From Deltaproteobacteria bacterium (GTDB lineage Bacteria > Myxococcota > Polyangia > Polyangiales > B10-G4): 16,933 bases of DNA. Position numbers and translations under genes: made by a program. Shown here one piece after another: positions 6,241 to 13,777 of this stretch. Location: the NCBI GenBank assembly GCA_019312705.1, contig JAFDCW010000137.1, positions 1 to 16,933 of the forward strand, in the 5' to 3' direction. The notes below the pieces were generated by a model. That model was not told where the DNA came from, did no database searches, and saw only the letters and a program-made list of their open reading frames with translations. Within the stretch, counting starts at the first letter, position 1, and every line of letters starts with the position of its first letter.

Positions 6241-6981
6241 ATGTTCGTCTATCTCGCAATCGGCGCCGGGGTCGTCATCCTCGGGGCCCTGGTCGCCCGC
6301 CGCCGGCGCGGCAAAGGCGCCCCCCCCGCCCTGCCCGCCGACGCGCCCCGTGAGGTGTCCCACGGAGACCCGGCGAACGCCGACGTGGACGACGCGCCGG
6401 CGCACTGGTTGGTTTCCGGCTCCAAAGGCGCCAAAGACAGAGCCCAGAAGAAAGCCCAAAAGAAAGCCCAGAAGAAAGCCCAGAAGAAGGGCGCGCCGAA
6501 TGACGGTGCCGTGAAGCCCGCCCGCCCCGGAGGGCCGCGGGGTTTGCGGGTCGGCGACGTGCTGCTCTACGCCGATACCGAGCTCTGGCTCGCCGGCGAG
6601 ATTCACTTCGACGAAGAGGGTTTCGCCCTCAGCCTCTTCATCACCCCCGGCGGAGTCCGGGCGAGCCACGTCGTCATGCTCGACGCCGAGGCCCGGGACG
6701 TGGCGTTCCTGTCCGAGACCGACGAAGTCCCCGACGGCGCCGTGCCCACCGAGCTGCCCGTCGGAGGGCTGCGCCTCTCCCTCTGGCGCCGAGGCCAGGC
6801 CGAGGTTCGCACCGAGGGCGAACAGCTGCCGATGGTCAGCGAGCGCGCCACCTACACCATCTTGAGGGGCCCCGGGGGTCGGCTGCTCGTCGTCGTCGAC
6901 TACGCCGCGGGAGATCGCACAGCCCTCCTCGGCGAACGCGTCGGCGAAGAGTTCTACGAGATTCTACCCGGCTCGCACTAA
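6241..6981 (+). CDS. Membrane-anchored DUF4178 domain protein
   Basis: A 246-residue protein with one N-terminal membrane segment (FVYLAIGAGVVILGALVA) followed by RRRRGK, so the bulk is probably cytoplasmic. Residues 59-84 form a Lys/Gln/Ala-rich linker made of tandem repeats. Residues about 100-244 fit DUF4178: 'LRVGDVLLYADTELWLAGEI', the 'EEGFALSLFITPGGVRASHVVMLD' core, 'RDVAFLSETDEV', and the closing 'GEEFYEILPGS'. DUF4178 proteins are poorly understood; in other bacteria they often sit near membrane-remodelling or polyamine-related genes, so no function is assigned. No Shine-Dalgarno sequence is evident before the ATG. The stop codon lies one base from the stop of the convergent Fic-like gene. 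Confidence 0.8.
   Translation: MFVYLAIGAGVVILGALVARRRRGKGAPPALPADAPREVSHGDPANADVDDAPAHWLVSGSKGAKDRAQKKAQKKAQKKAQKKGAPNDGAVKPARPGGPRGLRVGDVLLYADTELWLAGEIHFDEEGFALSLFITPGGVRASHVVMLDAEARDVAFLSETDEVPDGAVPTELPVGGLRLSLWRRGQAEVRTEGEQLPMVSERATYTILRGPGGRLLVVVDYAAGDRTALLGERVGEEFYEILPGSH
6442..6489 (+). repeat. Four tandem 12-bp repeats encoding Ala-Gln-Lys-Lys
   Basis: Four in-frame copies of GCCCAGAAGAAA (the second has one change, the last ends AAG) encode (AQKK)4 in the linker of the DUF4178 protein. The result is a strongly basic, probably helical stretch just past the membrane segment. It could contact phospholipid head groups or nucleic acid. Unit number is likely to vary between strains through slippage. 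Confidence 0.9.
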
Positions 6982-6982
6982 G

Positions 6983-7807
6983 TCAGGTCGGACTCGCGGA
7001 GCTCTTGAGGCCGAGGGCGTCTTCGTAGAAGCGGATCGTGCTCTCGACCGAAGAGGTGAGGGCTTCGGTGACGACCTTCGCCGTCGCGTCTTCGGAGGTC
7101 TTGAGTGCGTCGTAGTACCGCTGACGCTCCGTCGCGTGCACGATCGCCGGCGGGTAGCCCTGACGCATCAGGATGAGGTTCATCAAGAGGCGCGCGACCT
7201 TGCCGCTCTGCTTCTTGTACGGATAGGTGTGGAGAAGCTTGTAGTGGGCCTTCGCCGCGAGGCGGACCGAGTGCGTCGAGCGCTTGGTCTCCGGGGCGTT
7301 CATCCACGTCATCAGCTGCTTCATCTGGTTGCGGATCTTCTCCGGCTGGGCGATCTCGTGGAAGTAGAGCCGGTGCAGGGGCATGTCGGCGCGGTACTTG
7401 GGCCCGCCCTTACCCTCGGCCTCGTCGGGGAGGAGGGTCACATAGATGTCCTTGATGACATCGAGGTTCAGGATGAGGCGCTTCTTCTGGGCGAGATTGC
7501 GGATGAGATCGATGGCCGCCTTGTGCTGACGGATCTCGTCGTAGACTGGCATCAAGGTCGATTCGCTGATGATCTGGTCATCAACCGCAGCTTGCAGCTC
7601 CTCGAAGCCGTAAACGACTCCCTCGAGGGCGCTATCGTGGTGAATCCACGTGATATCGAGTCGCTCCACGAACTGGTCGTGAAGCGATTTTGGGGCCTTT
7701 GCGGTTACCTCGTGAAGGCGCGCGACGCGCTCTTCGAGACTTCCGCCGCGAAGGATCTGAACCAAGCGGATCTCCTGCTGGGAGGGGACGGTAGGGCGGC
7801 GCAGCAT
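6983..7807 (-). CDS. Fic-fold protein with degenerate active-site motif
   Basis: A 274-residue cytoplasmic protein. The region 'RLAAKAHYKLLHTYPYKKQSGKVARLLMNLILMRQGYPPAIV' has the helix-loop-helix layout of a Fic domain, where the loop normally reads HPF-x-D/E-GNGR-x-x-R. Here the His and the final Arg remain, but the loop is two residues longer and reads YPYKKQSGK, so the Gly-Asn-Gly-Arg phosphate-binding loop is largely lost. Upstream, 'HHDSALEGVVYGFEEL' corresponds to the auto-inhibitory helix motif (S/T-x-x-x-E-G/N), with Asp in place of the first Ser/Thr but the Glu-Gly kept. AMPylation of a target is the usual family activity; here it may be altered or absent. ATG 7807 is preferred to TTG 7831. 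It follows the TlpA gene on the same strand after 71 bases. No antitoxin gene is adjacent. Confidence 0.75.
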   Translation of the reverse strand: MLRRPTVPSQQEIRLVQILRGGSLEERVARLHEVTAKAPKSLHDQFVERLDITWIHHDSALEGVVYGFEELQAAVDDQIISESTLMPVYDEIRQHKAAIDLIRNLAQKKRLILNLDVIKDIYVTLLPDEAEGKGGPKYRADMPLHRLYFHEIAQPEKIRNQMKQLMTWMNAPETKRSTHSVRLAAKAHYKLLHTYPYKKQSGKVARLLMNLILMRQGYPPAIVHATERQRYYDALKTSEDATAKVVTEALTSSVESTIRFYEDALGLKSSASPT

Positions 7808-7878
7808 ACCGAAGCGCAAGCCAGACGTCAACAGTGGCCTGGGCTAAGCTACGGATATTATGCGGCAATCGTTGGGTA

Positions 7879-8379
7879 TTAGGGTGAGCTGAGGCGTGAA
7901 ACGAGGGCCCCGAGGCGCCCCTCGTCGGGCACCCCGGCCCGGGCCTCGACAACCCGGCCCTCCCGATCGATGACGATCAGGGTCGGCAGACCCACGACCC
8001 CATAGGCCGTCGCCAAGCTGCCGTCTTCGTCGTGCAGGCTCGGGAAGCTGGCGCCGAAATCTCGATGGGCCGCTTCGATCTGGGACGGGGAAAAACCCGC
8101 CTCGACGTTGACCCCGAGCAAGGTCACGTCGGCGCCATACTCGGCCTCGATACGATTGAGGATCGGGATGCTCTCCTGGCAGGGTGCGCACCAGCTCGCC
8201 CAGAAATCGAGCAAGACCACCCGGCCCCGCTGCTCTTCGAGGCTCACCCGGTCCCCGTCCCGGGCCCCCTCGCCGGCGACGATGGGCAGGGCAAAACTCG
8301 GCGCGGGCTCTAGGCCCTCGTCGAGCCAGAGGCCGACGGCGGCGGCGACGAGCACCACCGCGGGCAACGCCAGGTACAC
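7879..8379 (-). CDS. TlpA-like membrane-tethered thioredoxin-fold protein
   Basis: A 166-residue protein. The hydrophobic N-terminus (ALPAVVLVAAAVGLWL) is an uncleaved anchor or signal peptide that puts the domain outside the inner membrane. The redox domain has 'VVLLDFWASWCAPCQESIP', with the CxxC pair at Cys64 and Cys67, and the cis-proline loop 'VVGLPTLIVIDREG'. The family (TlpA/ResA/AhpC-TSA-like) reduces periplasmic disulfides, for example during cytochrome c maturation or in folding quality control. GTG 8379 is the only standard start between the upstream in-frame stop (8409-8407) and the domain. There is no Shine-Dalgarno sequence and no basic n-region, so the start is not secure. It lies 53 bases after the histidine kinase stop and could be the last gene of that operon, helping fold the secreted proteins encoded upstream. 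Confidence 0.85.
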   Translation of the reverse strand: MYLALPAVVLVAAAVGLWLDEGLEPAPSFALPIVAGEGARDGDRVSLEEQRGRVVLLDFWASWCAPCQESIPILNRIEAEYGADVTLLGVNVEAGFSPSQIEAAHRDFGASFPSLHDEDGSLATAYGVVGLPTLIVIDREGRVVEARAGVPDEGRLGALVSRLSSP

Positions 8380-8432
8380 GCGAGGGCGGTCTTCAAACGG
8401 CTCACCTCAGCCCACCTCCCTGCTCTCTCTTC

Positions 8433-10007
8433 TCACCCCGTCTGATCCTCGGGCCCCGGCGCTGCGCATGCCACCGGGAGTGACAATACGAAGCGCGTGC
8501 CAGCCTGCGGTTCTTCCCGCGGCTCACAAGAGATATCCCCACCGTGCTCGAGCACCACCTTCTTGACGATGGCGAGGCCGAGACCGGTGCCCTCCGTCTT
8601 CGTCGTATAGTAGGGGTCGAAGATTCGCGGCCGTGCATCGGCATCGATCCCGGGCCCATCGTCGACCACTTCGATTCGCGCCCGGTCCCCGTCCCGGTGA
8701 GCCTTCACGACGACGACGCCTCCATCGGCGAGGGCGAGGGCCTCGACGGCATTTCGAACCAGGTTGTCCACGCAGCGCTTGAGCATCATCGCGTCGATGC
8801 TCACGGTCACTGGTTCGTCGAGGCTCTCGAAGCGCACTTCGACCCCGTCCGGGACCTCGAGGGCAGCGGACAGGCTGCGAGCGAGGTCGCCGATGAACTC
8901 ACCGAGCTCGGCGGGCGCCAGCTCGGCCTGGGGCAGACGAGCAAACTCGCTGAACTCCCCGACCAGGCGCCGGAGGGTCGCGACCTCCTCCTCGATGATC
9001 GATCGGGCCTCCCCCAGCTTGTGGGCGTAGGCCTCGTCGGTGCCGGTGTAGGCCTTCTCGACCTCCTGGGCCGCGAGCTGGATCGGGGTCAGGGGGTTTT
9101 TGATCTCGTGGGCGAGGCGCCGGGCAAAATCCTGCCACGCGCCGATACGCTGAAGGTATTCGATGCGATCTCGGGAACTTCGCAGGTCCGCGACCATCGC
9201 GTTGAACGCCCGGGTCAGCTCGCCCACCTCGTCGTTGCTATCGGTGGGCACGGTGACCGCGAGGTCCCCGGCGCCGACCCGGGCCGTCGCCTCCGCGAGG
9301 TCGGCGACCCGGCGCGTCACCCGGCGGGCCGCCAAGGTCCCGACGGCCACCGCGACCACCGTCACGCAGAGAAGAAACCCGAGGTAGATGGCGAAATAGA
9401 ATCCAGACACCCGAGACGCGCTGGCCTCGAGGCGGGAGTAGACCTCGGTGACCTCACCGGCACGCTGGTAGTCGAAGAAGAGCTCCGCTGGGGCGGCGAT
9501 GGTCAGGCGCACCAGGACCTCGACGGACGGAGCTGGGACCGAACCGTCGAGCGGTTCGGCGTTCGCGTCTTCCGAGAACCTGCCGACGGTGCGTTCGAGG
9601 ATCAGAAGCCGGAAACGGTCTTCGTCGAGGCGCTGCGCTCGCTCCGCCGCCGAAATCACGGAGCCCGTGGGGGAGAGGACCTCGATGCGGGCCGTGCTTT
9701 GGTAGCGCACCAGGCAATCATCGAGGTGGGTGGTGGTCGCGGCGGGCCCCGCGGCGAGGGCCACTCGGAGGCGGCGGTCGAAGGCGACGGCATCGGCCGT
9801 GAGGTCGGCCTCGTCGCGGAGCGCTCCGAGGAGGGCCCGGTGCGTCTCGAGGGATCGCTCGAGCTCTGCCTCGACCCGCGGATTCACGCCGACCTGATAG
9901 GCCTCGAAGAGAGCGGCGCGACCGAGAACGACGGTCCCGACGAACGGTAGGACCGCGGCTGCTAGGATCGCCGCGAGGATCTTCCGCTCGAAGCGAGTCA
10001 GCTTCAC
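8433..10007 (-). CDS. NtrY-like sensor histidine kinase
   Basis: A 524-residue inner-membrane kinase. The order is: membrane segment about residues 8-28; a periplasmic sensor of roughly 180 residues; a second membrane segment (FYFAIYLGFLLCVTVVAVAVG); a HAMP domain ('VADLAEATARVGAGDLAV' to 'DEVGELTRAFNAMVADL'); an H-box 'RRLAHEIKNPLTPIQLAA' with phospho-acceptor His300; and an ATPase domain with N-box 'DNLVRNAVEAL', G1 'DDGPGID', F-box 'IFDPYYTTK' and G2 'GTGLGLAIVKK'. All catalytic boxes are intact. The 'HEIKNPLTPIQ' form is typical of NtrY relatives. Unlike classical NtrY it lacks an obvious PAS domain between HAMP and H-box. GTG 10007 overlaps the upstream stop as GTGA, which supports coupled translation. 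No response regulator gene lies in the window, so its partner is elsewhere. Confidence 0.92.
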   Translation of the reverse strand: MKLTRFERKILAAILAAAVLPFVGTVVLGRAALFEAYQVGVNPRVEAELERSLETHRALLGALRDEADLTADAVAFDRRLRVALAAGPAATTTHLDDCLVRYQSTARIEVLSPTGSVISAAERAQRLDEDRFRLLILERTVGRFSEDANAEPLDGSVPAPSVEVLVRLTIAAPAELFFDYQRAGEVTEVYSRLEASASRVSGFYFAIYLGFLLCVTVVAVAVGTLAARRVTRRVADLAEATARVGAGDLAVTVPTDSNDEVGELTRAFNAMVADLRSSRDRIEYLQRIGAWQDFARRLAHEIKNPLTPIQLAAQEVEKAYTGTDEAYAHKLGEARSIIEEEVATLRRLVGEFSEFARLPQAELAPAELGEFIGDLARSLSAALEVPDGVEVRFESLDEPVTVSIDAMMLKRCVDNLVRNAVEALALADGGVVVVKAHRDGDRARIEVVDDGPGIDADARPRIFDPYYTTKTEGTGLGLAIVKKVVLEHGGDISCEPREEPQAGTRFVLSLPVACAAPGPEDQTG

Positions 10008-10705
10008 CGCGGCACCCGGACCCGTTGCGAGCGGAAACTCAGGAGGCGCTCGGCGTCGCCGATCCGCCGGTTGACGAATAGGCTCACGAAAGAACCGAAG
10101 AAGGCCTCGCCTTGGACGCGGCCACCGGTCGGCCGCGCCAGCCACCGACGGATCCGTTCGACGGTGTCCGGAGAGAGCGGGTTGAACTCGAAGAGCACGG
10201 CAAAGTAGACCCGGCGGCCCCGGTGACGGGAGTAGTCGGCGGCGGTTCCCACCGGGAAACGGCGTGAAATGACGCAGCGCTCGAGCACCTCATCGAGGTC
10301 CGAGACCGTCGTCGCTCGGTCCGCGTTCACGCTCTCCACCTGAACGCGGTAGACCTCTTCCCAGAGGTCGTAGACGACCCGGCACGAGCGCACGGACATC
10401 GCGATGGGCGCGGACCGGCCCTCGGCGTAGGCGTAGACCCGCATGACCACGGTCTGAGGCAGGCCGCTCGCGAGCTTCTCCCGGGCGTCCGCGTTCAAGA
10501 GGTCCCGAGCGCTGAACGTGAGGTGCGCCGGCCCACCGCGGAACGACACGCCGAGACGCCGACGGGGCGGCTGCTCCTGGGCCTGGGCCGGAACGGGCAC
10601 CAAAAGCGACGCGAGGGATACCGAGGAGACGGCCAGGAGCGCCAAGAAGAGCGCCAAGAGGAGCGCCAAGGGCTGCGCGACGGTCCGAGAAGGCGGCGCC
10701 CGCAT
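10004..10705 (-). CDS. Secreted DUF4390-like protein
   Basis: A 233-residue exported protein with a long signal peptide (hydrophobic core LALLLALFLALLAVSSVSLASLL, probable cleavage after 'AQA' before QEQPP). The mature part is beta-rich: 'RGGPAHLTFSARDLLNADAREKLASGL', 'RVYAYAEG', 'RVVYDLWEEVYRVQV', and a C-terminal 'YFAVLFEFNPLSPDTVERIRRWL'. This arrangement, and the place directly before an NtrY-like kinase, agree with DUF4390 (PF14334), known from beta- and gammaproteobacteria in the same context; the match is by eye. The ATG touches the Omp85 stop (TGA-ATG), and the stop overlaps the kinase start (GTGA), so dosage is tied to both. It might deliver an envelope signal to the kinase sensor. 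The Leu-Ala run in the signal peptide is encoded by a 12-bp tandem repeat (GAGCGCCAAGA type, about 10635-10670). Confidence 0.7.
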   Translation of the reverse strand: MRAPPSRTVAQPLALLLALFLALLAVSSVSLASLLVPVPAQAQEQPPRRRLGVSFRGGPAHLTFSARDLLNADAREKLASGLPQTVVMRVYAYAEGRSAPIAMSVRSCRVVYDLWEEVYRVQVESVNADRATTVSDLDEVLERCVISRRFPVGTAADYSRHRGRRVYFAVLFEFNPLSPDTVERIRRWLARPTGGRVQGEAFFGSFVSLFVNRRIGDAERLLSFRSQRVRVPR

Positions 10706-12454
10706 TCAGAGCTCCAAAAACCCGAGCAGCGTCGAGAAGCCGACCTGGAACATGCCGACCGAGGTGTCGAAGCGCACGCCGAAGTCGAAGGTGAGGTCGA
10801 CGGGGACTTTGGACGCGCCTTCGTAACCGGGGACCGAGAGGGCGAGGTCCCGGCGGTCCGAGAGCGCGTAGAGACCACCGCCGAAGTAGCCGCTCACCGA
10901 CCGGAGGCCGCCGTGGCCTTGGTAGATGGGAAGGTTGTATTCGACGTCGACACGCCCCGCGAGGTCCCCGGACCGGCGCTCGACGATGGACGTATTCAAG
11001 AGGTTCGGCGGGGACCGGTCGTCGACGTTCATCTCGAGGATCCGTGACGGGATCAGGTCCGAGAGGTCCGCCGCGTAGAACTTGAAAAAGAACGGCGCGT
11101 CGCCGAAAAGCACGCCGCCGTAGATCCCAAAACGCACCGAGTGACCGTGACCCCAGGGCATCGGCACCCAATGCCGGACCTGGCCATGGACCTTGAGGAA
11201 GTTGTAGGCGCTGCCGAGGATCGGGCTCGAACCGTCGACCATGAGGCGCACCAGGACCCCCCGGCTCGGCAACACCGGGTCGTCGCGGTTGTCGTAGTGA
11301 AAACCGAGACGCAGGGTCGAGAGGAAGCTCGTGCCTTCGCGAATCGCGAAGTCGATGGGTTCGATGTCGGTGCCGCGCATCTCCGAGGCCGCGTCGGGAC
11401 GAATGGGCACGTCGACGAGCTCGGGCTGCCAGTCGAGGGTCAGCCAGGCGGCGTTGCCCAAGTCGACCCCGGAACCCACCCGGAGCCCGTAGCGCCGATA
11501 GAAGACGACGGCGCTGTTGGCCTCGACCTCGGCGGGGCAGGGCTCCCCGGGGTCGAGGTCCGGGGGGCACCGGACGGCCACCAGGGCATCGGTGCCGAAG
11601 AATTCCCGCCCGTTGTTGAAGAAACCCGCCAAACCGAGACTGAATGCGGACCCCCGGAAGGTCGGGTCGTTGAATCGAACGCTGACGCCCTGCTGACGCT
11701 CGGAGATGAGGCCGCTCAACGAGAGCGCAATCCCGGTGCCGAGGAAGTTCGTTTCCGCGAGAGTGAGGCCGAGGTAGGGCAGCAGGTCGCTCGCGGTATC
11801 GGTCGTATTCTCTACGCCCTGGGAGAGCCCGAGGGCGAGGTGCTCGACGATGATCGTATTGCGCTCCTCGACCTCGACGACGAGGACGACCCGCCCCCGG
11901 GCGGAGCCTCGGGTGAGCGAGAGGTGGACGGTCTCGAAGTAGCCGCTGCCTAGAAGACGGTAGCGGATGCCGTCGATGTCCGGGTCGTCGACGTCGAGGA
12001 CGTCCCCGGCTTCGAAGGGCACGTAGCGCAGCACGACGAAGTCGGCGGTCTTGTCGTTGCCGCGGACTTCGACCCGTTCGAGCACGTAGCGGATCGGAGA
12101 GAGCGCATCGGAAGTCGGCGGGGCGGCGGCGGGATCGTCCTCGGGCAAGTCCTGGGGCACCGCGTCGTCCGGCGCTGCGACTTCACCAGCAACGGCGCCG
12201 GGCTCCTCGGAGGGCGGCGCGTCCCAGACGGGCTGACGGTCGTCGTCGGGCGCCGCTTCATCGGGCGCCGCGCCATTGGGCGCCGCGTCGTCGGGCGCCG
12301 CGTCGTCGGACGCGGTGTCATCGGACGTCGCGCCACGGAGCCCGTCCTCGTCGGGCGCCGCTTCATCGGGGACCGCCTCCTGGGCAGCGGCACCGACCGA
12401 GAACGAGAGCCCCCCGACGAGCAGGAGAGCCAGTGGAAGTGCCCGTGCCCGCAC
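10706..12454 (-). CDS. Omp85 superfamily outer-membrane protein with one POTRA domain
   Basis: A 582-residue outer-membrane protein. Residues 1-24 are a signal peptide (VRARALPLALLLVGG, cleavage before QEAVP). Residues 25-120 are an acidic, Ala/Pro/Asp repeat linker. Residues about 122-204 form one POTRA domain ('VLERVEVRGNDKTADFVV', 'IRYRLLGSGYFETVHLSL', 'VVLVVEVEER'). Residues 205-582 are a 16-strand-like barrel with 'ETNFLGTGIALSLSG', 'VSVRFNDPTFRGSAFSLGL', and a C-terminal 'DLTFDFGVRFDTSVGMFQVGF'. Members insert or secrete outer-membrane proteins. Odd points: a single POTRA rather than BamA's five, no clear V/I-RG-F/Y motif in the expected L6 region before the strand 'VDVEYNLPIY', and a terminal Leu instead of Phe/Trp. 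GTG 12454 is chosen as the only standard start before the signal peptide that avoids overlapping the previous gene. BamA itself is unlikely; a TamA- or PlpD-like role is possible. Confidence 0.83.
   Translation of the reverse strand: MRARALPLALLLVGGLSFSVGAAAQEAVPDEAAPDEDGLRGATSDDTASDDAAPDDAAPNGAAPDEAAPDDDRQPVWDAPPSEEPGAVAGEVAAPDDAVPQDLPEDDPAAAPPTSDALSPIRYVLERVEVRGNDKTADFVVLRYVPFEAGDVLDVDDPDIDGIRYRLLGSGYFETVHLSLTRGSARGRVVLVVEVEERNTIIVEHLALGLSQGVENTTDTASDLLPYLGLTLAETNFLGTGIALSLSGLISERQQGVSVRFNDPTFRGSAFSLGLAGFFNNGREFFGTDALVAVRCPPDLDPGEPCPAEVEANSAVVFYRRYGLRVGSGVDLGNAAWLTLDWQPELVDVPIRPDAASEMRGTDIEPIDFAIREGTSFLSTLRLGFHYDNRDDPVLPSRGVLVRLMVDGSSPILGSAYNFLKVHGQVRHWVPMPWGHGHSVRFGIYGGVLFGDAPFFFKFYAADLSDLIPSRILEMNVDDRSPPNLLNTSIVERRSGDLAGRVDVEYNLPIYQGHGGLRSVSGYFGGGLYALSDRRDLALSVPGYEGASKVPVDLTFDFGVRFDTSVGMFQVGFSTLLGFLEL
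12246..12335 (-). repeat. Six tandem 15-bp repeats in the Omp85 linker
   Basis: Six degenerate 15-base units of the type TCGGGCGCCGCGTCG (plus-strand reading), with further partial units on both sides, encode pentapeptides such as D-D-A-A-P and D-E-A-A-P in the linker between signal peptide and POTRA domain. The array gives an extended, negatively charged tether in the periplasm. Its length can be expected to vary between related strains. Confidence 0.85.
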
Positions 12455-12507
12455 GGGGCAAAGCCTACTCCAAAGAGTGGCGCCGTGCCCCTGCGCCTTC
12501 TTGCCGA

Positions 12508-13737
12508 CTAGCCGAGGGGCGGGAGCCGGGCGAGGATGAGAATGGCGAAGAAGAAGAGGGCGAAGACCGCTGCCACCCACCCGACGGTGGCCAGGGGATC
12601 CGATGGAGAGCGAGACCCGTCCGCGCCCTGGGGCTCCCCGCTGCCTTCGGCGGCCGGCTCGGACGCTCCGACGACCGCCATCTCCTCGGCGCCCTTCTTA
12701 TTACGGACTTTACGCTTCTTCTTCTTCTTCTTCTTCCCCTCTTCGTCGTCGGTGATCCGCTCGGGGGCGGCTTGCGGCAGGGCCCCATCCTGGCGCTCGC
12801 CCTTGGCGACGTGCCGGGTGGTGCCGAGGTCGTCCTCGGGATTCCGATTGCTCGAGTAGACGATGCGCACCGTCGACTGACGCTTGCGTTTGCGCTTCCC
12901 CTGGATGCGAACGACCTTTTCAACCGCTGCCGGAGAGCTAGGCCGGGCCGGGGGTACGATGCTCTCGATCTGGGCCCGGGGTTCGGCCCCCCGATGTTTT
13001 TCGCGCTCTTCGATGATGTCCGTGAGCGCGACCTCGACGGAGCGCAGGAAGATCTCGCTGGTATCCGCCGCCCGGCGCCGGTGGAACTGGCTGGTCGGTT
13101 CCCCCTCGAGGGGGTCGTCTTCGTACTCTTCGTCCTCCTCGTCCTCTTGGTCGGCTTGCCTTGGTCGCGGGACAGCCTCGAACTCGATCGCTTCGCCGTC
13201 GATCAGCGGCAACTCATCGACCGCGAGAGTGGGGGGGATCGAATGCGCGGTGATCTTGAACTGCCCGTCGGTCCACCCGAAGACGTCGTGGAGATCTTCG
13301 TCGGCGGTCCCGTCGACGCGAATGTCGGTGAGCTCGCCCCGGTCGTAGATGGCCTCGGCCGTGCGCCCGTCGCGTTCGAGGTGCAGCAGGCCGGTGAGCC
13401 CTGCGGCTTCGCAGTAATTCATCAGGTCAGCGGGCACGTGAACGTCGAGGGAACCCTCCCGGGCGCTCTGAGTGCCGTGGGAAACGGGCAACGACGGCAG
13501 CTTCTGGACCAGCTCGTAGGTCCCTTCCCGAAGCTCGAGCAATACTTCCACGACGTCGCGTCCGTCGGCCAACTCGGGCTGGTCGACGGCGAACTGCCCG
13601 GCGACCATGTGCACGTCACCCGAGAGTTCAGCCGACTCGAAGCGCAGCACGCCACTGGTGCGGCGCTCTTCGATCTCGGCGAGCAGGGAGAAGACACCCT
13701 CTCCGGTGATCTCCCCTTGGAGGACGGTGGAACCCAT
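12508..13737 (-). CDS. DUF4388 protein with poly-lysine tract and C-terminal membrane anchor
   Basis: A 409-residue protein. Residues 1-75 match DUF4388 (PF14332, related to the PatA N-terminal region): 'LQGEITGEGVFSLLAEIEERRTSGVL', an 'HMVAGQFAVDQ' strand, and 'DVVEVLLELREGTYELV'. Residues about 95-170 repeat the pattern ('SLDVHVPADLMNYCEAAGLTGLL', 'AIYDRGELTDIRVDG', 'DLHDVFGWTDGQFKI'). Residues 195-375 are disordered and charged, with an acidic run (DQEDEEDEEYEDD), 'GKRKRKRQ', and seven consecutive Lys. One hydrophobic segment (VGWVAAVFALFFFAILILA) lies within 10 residues of the C-terminus, so the protein is tail-anchored with DUF4388 domains in the cytoplasm. DUF4388 is frequent in myxobacterial gliding and signalling proteins; the precise role is unknown. 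ATG 13737 lacks a Shine-Dalgarno sequence and sits just after a candidate promoter. It precedes the Omp85 gene by 53 bases. Confidence 0.85.
   Translation of the reverse strand: MGSTVLQGEITGEGVFSLLAEIEERRTSGVLRFESAELSGDVHMVAGQFAVDQPELADGRDVVEVLLELREGTYELVQKLPSLPVSHGTQSAREGSLDVHVPADLMNYCEAAGLTGLLHLERDGRTAEAIYDRGELTDIRVDGTADEDLHDVFGWTDGQFKITAHSIPPTLAVDELPLIDGEAIEFEAVPRPRQADQEDEEDEEYEDDPLEGEPTSQFHRRRAADTSEIFLRSVEVALTDIIEEREKHRGAEPRAQIESIVPPARPSSPAAVEKVVRIQGKRKRKRQSTVRIVYSSNRNPEDDLGTTRHVAKGERQDGALPQAAPERITDDEEGKKKKKKKRKVRNKKGAEEMAVVGASEPAAEGSGEPQGADGSRSPSDPLATVGWVAAVFALFFFAILILARLPPLG
12715..12735 (-). repeat. Trinucleotide run encoding seven lysines
   Basis: Seven CTT units on the plus strand (AAG codons on the minus strand) encode K7 followed by RKVRNKK in the DUF4388 protein. 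A uniform AAG run is prone to slippage in steps of three, which would change only the lysine count. The tract lies between the DUF4388 domains and the membrane anchor, and may bind acidic lipids or nucleic acid. Confidence 0.9.
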
Positions 13738-13746
13738 GGTGGGGGA

Positions 13747-13777
13747 AATATGCCGCCCCGAGGGGTGCCCTTGTCAA
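13747..13777 (-). promoter_or_regulatory. Putative sigma-70-type promoter of the DUF4388 gene
   Basis: On the minus strand a perfect TTGACA (13777-13772) overlaps the patatin stop codon and is followed after 19 bases by CATATT (13752-13747); GCATAT with 18 bases is an alternative. Nine bases separate the -10 box from ATG 13737 and there is no Shine-Dalgarno sequence, so the transcript would have almost no leader. The spacer is longer than ideal, which lowers confidence. If real, the DUF4388-Omp85-DUF4390-kinase block can be transcribed independently of the genes upstream. Confidence 0.42.

Noticed and set aside
7808..7878. Promoter for the Fic-like gene
   Set aside because: A TAATAT and a TTGACG occur in the 71-base gap on the minus strand but in the wrong order and spacing to form one promoter.
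12700..12740. Nuclear-localisation-like KKKKRKV in the DUF4388 protein
   Set aside because: The resemblance comes from an AAG codon run followed by Arg-Lys-Val; a eukaryotic import signal has no meaning in this bacterial context without other evidence.
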